From JABMMZ01 sp964600345 (GTDB lineage Bacteria; Bacteroidota; Bacteroidia; NS11-12g; UBA955): a stretch of 15,227 bases of DNA. The position numbers and the translations under genes are program-made. Of this stretch, positions 15,137 through 15,227 are shown in pieces; the stretch's first letter is position 1, and each line of letters starts with the position of its first letter. The stretch is from contig CAZRKA010000075.1 in assembly GCA_964600345.1 (NCBI GenBank), positions 1 to 15,227 of the forward strand, given 5' to 3'. The notes under the pieces are model-generated. The model did not search any database, was not told the origin of the DNA, and saw nothing but the letters and a program-made list of their open reading frames with translations.

Positions 15137-15165
15137 CAAAAATAACCTTTTAGTCAAACTTGACT
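15137..15165 (-). promoter_or_regulatory. Promoter box and palindrome upstream of the methyltransferase
   Basis: On the minus strand TATTTTTG (15144-15137) is an exact TAnnTTTG -7 box, 24 bases before the ATG at 15112. Just upstream of it, AGTCAA and TTGACT (15152-15165) form a perfect 6-base inverted repeat around two bases. No TTTG lies at the standard -33 distance. The repeat sits in the spacer-to--33 zone, where a repressor or activator could bind. Confidence 0.4.
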
Positions 15166-15198
15166 TTAATAATTAAATATTAGCGGCGTCTTTTGCAT

Positions 15199-15227
15199 TC
15201 ATACTTCGTTGAATTCCTTGGCCAGAT
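15199..15227 (-). CDS. Possible 3' end of an upstream gene, cut by the window edge
   Basis: One minus-strand frame from the edge reads LAKEFNEV and stops with TGA at 15199-15201. The eight residues look protein-like, but another frame is also open over this short stretch, so this is only a suggestion. If real, the gene lies 86 bases upstream of the methyltransferase on the same strand. No function can be named. Confidence 0.2.

Noticed and set aside
15113..15157. TTG start extending the methyltransferase by 15 residues
   Set aside because: The stretch includes the candidate -7 box, the residues look random, and ATG at 15112 gives a normal N-terminus.

Overview
The window looks like an ordinary chromosomal segment of a member of the Bacteroidota. 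The signs are Bacteroidota-type promoters (TTTG and TAnnTTTG boxes), almost no Shine-Dalgarno sequences, lipoproteins with short signal peptides, a bacterial glutaminyl cyclase, a dipeptidyl peptidase IV very like the Porphyromonas enzyme, and a DUF4286 protein. I see no insertion sequence, phage gene, tRNA, rRNA or CRISPR array, and no hallmark of a defence island.

Layout. (1) Positions 1-5748, minus strand: a four-gene multidrug-type efflux operon, read tetR - tolC-like outer membrane factor - membrane fusion protein - RND pump. The pump runs off the left edge. The regulator is the first gene of the operon, and an inverted repeat with a -7 box inside it lies just upstream. (2) 5970-7405, plus strand: apaG, then a lipoprotein glutaminyl cyclase with its own strong promoter. 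(3) 7399-8268, minus strand: a PLP enzyme of the ACC deaminase/D-cysteine desulfhydrase family. It overlaps the end of the cyclase gene and is divergent from (4) 8335-9463, plus strand: a patatin-like phospholipase and a DUF4286 protein. (5) 9464-11638, minus strand: dipeptidyl peptidase IV, with its stop codon directly abutting that of DUF4286. (6) 11639-11969: the longest gene-free stretch, a divergent regulatory region. (7) 11970-13885, plus strand: dapD (lysine/diaminopimelate pathway), overlapping by one base with a GT4 glycosyltransferase. (8) 13895-15112, minus strand: a SAM methyltransferase with an unrecognised C-terminal extension of about 185 residues. A possible gene end lies at the right edge.

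How the genes fit together. The efflux genes form one tripartite machine under a local repressor. The glutaminyl cyclase would modify exported proteins whose mature N-terminus is Gln. Two exported proteins in this window, the outer membrane factor and DPP IV, have predicted cleavage sites that leave Gln at +1. The other genes are mostly housekeeping and not obviously linked.

The most noteworthy points are the methyltransferase C-terminal domain, which may be a fusion at a poly-A run; -7 boxes only 4-6 bases before three start codons, suggesting leaderless mRNAs; a perfect inverted repeat just before dapD; three convergent gene pairs with essentially no space between them; and two extra hydrophobic segments in the RND pump. 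I did not find convincing evidence of a new multi-gene system.
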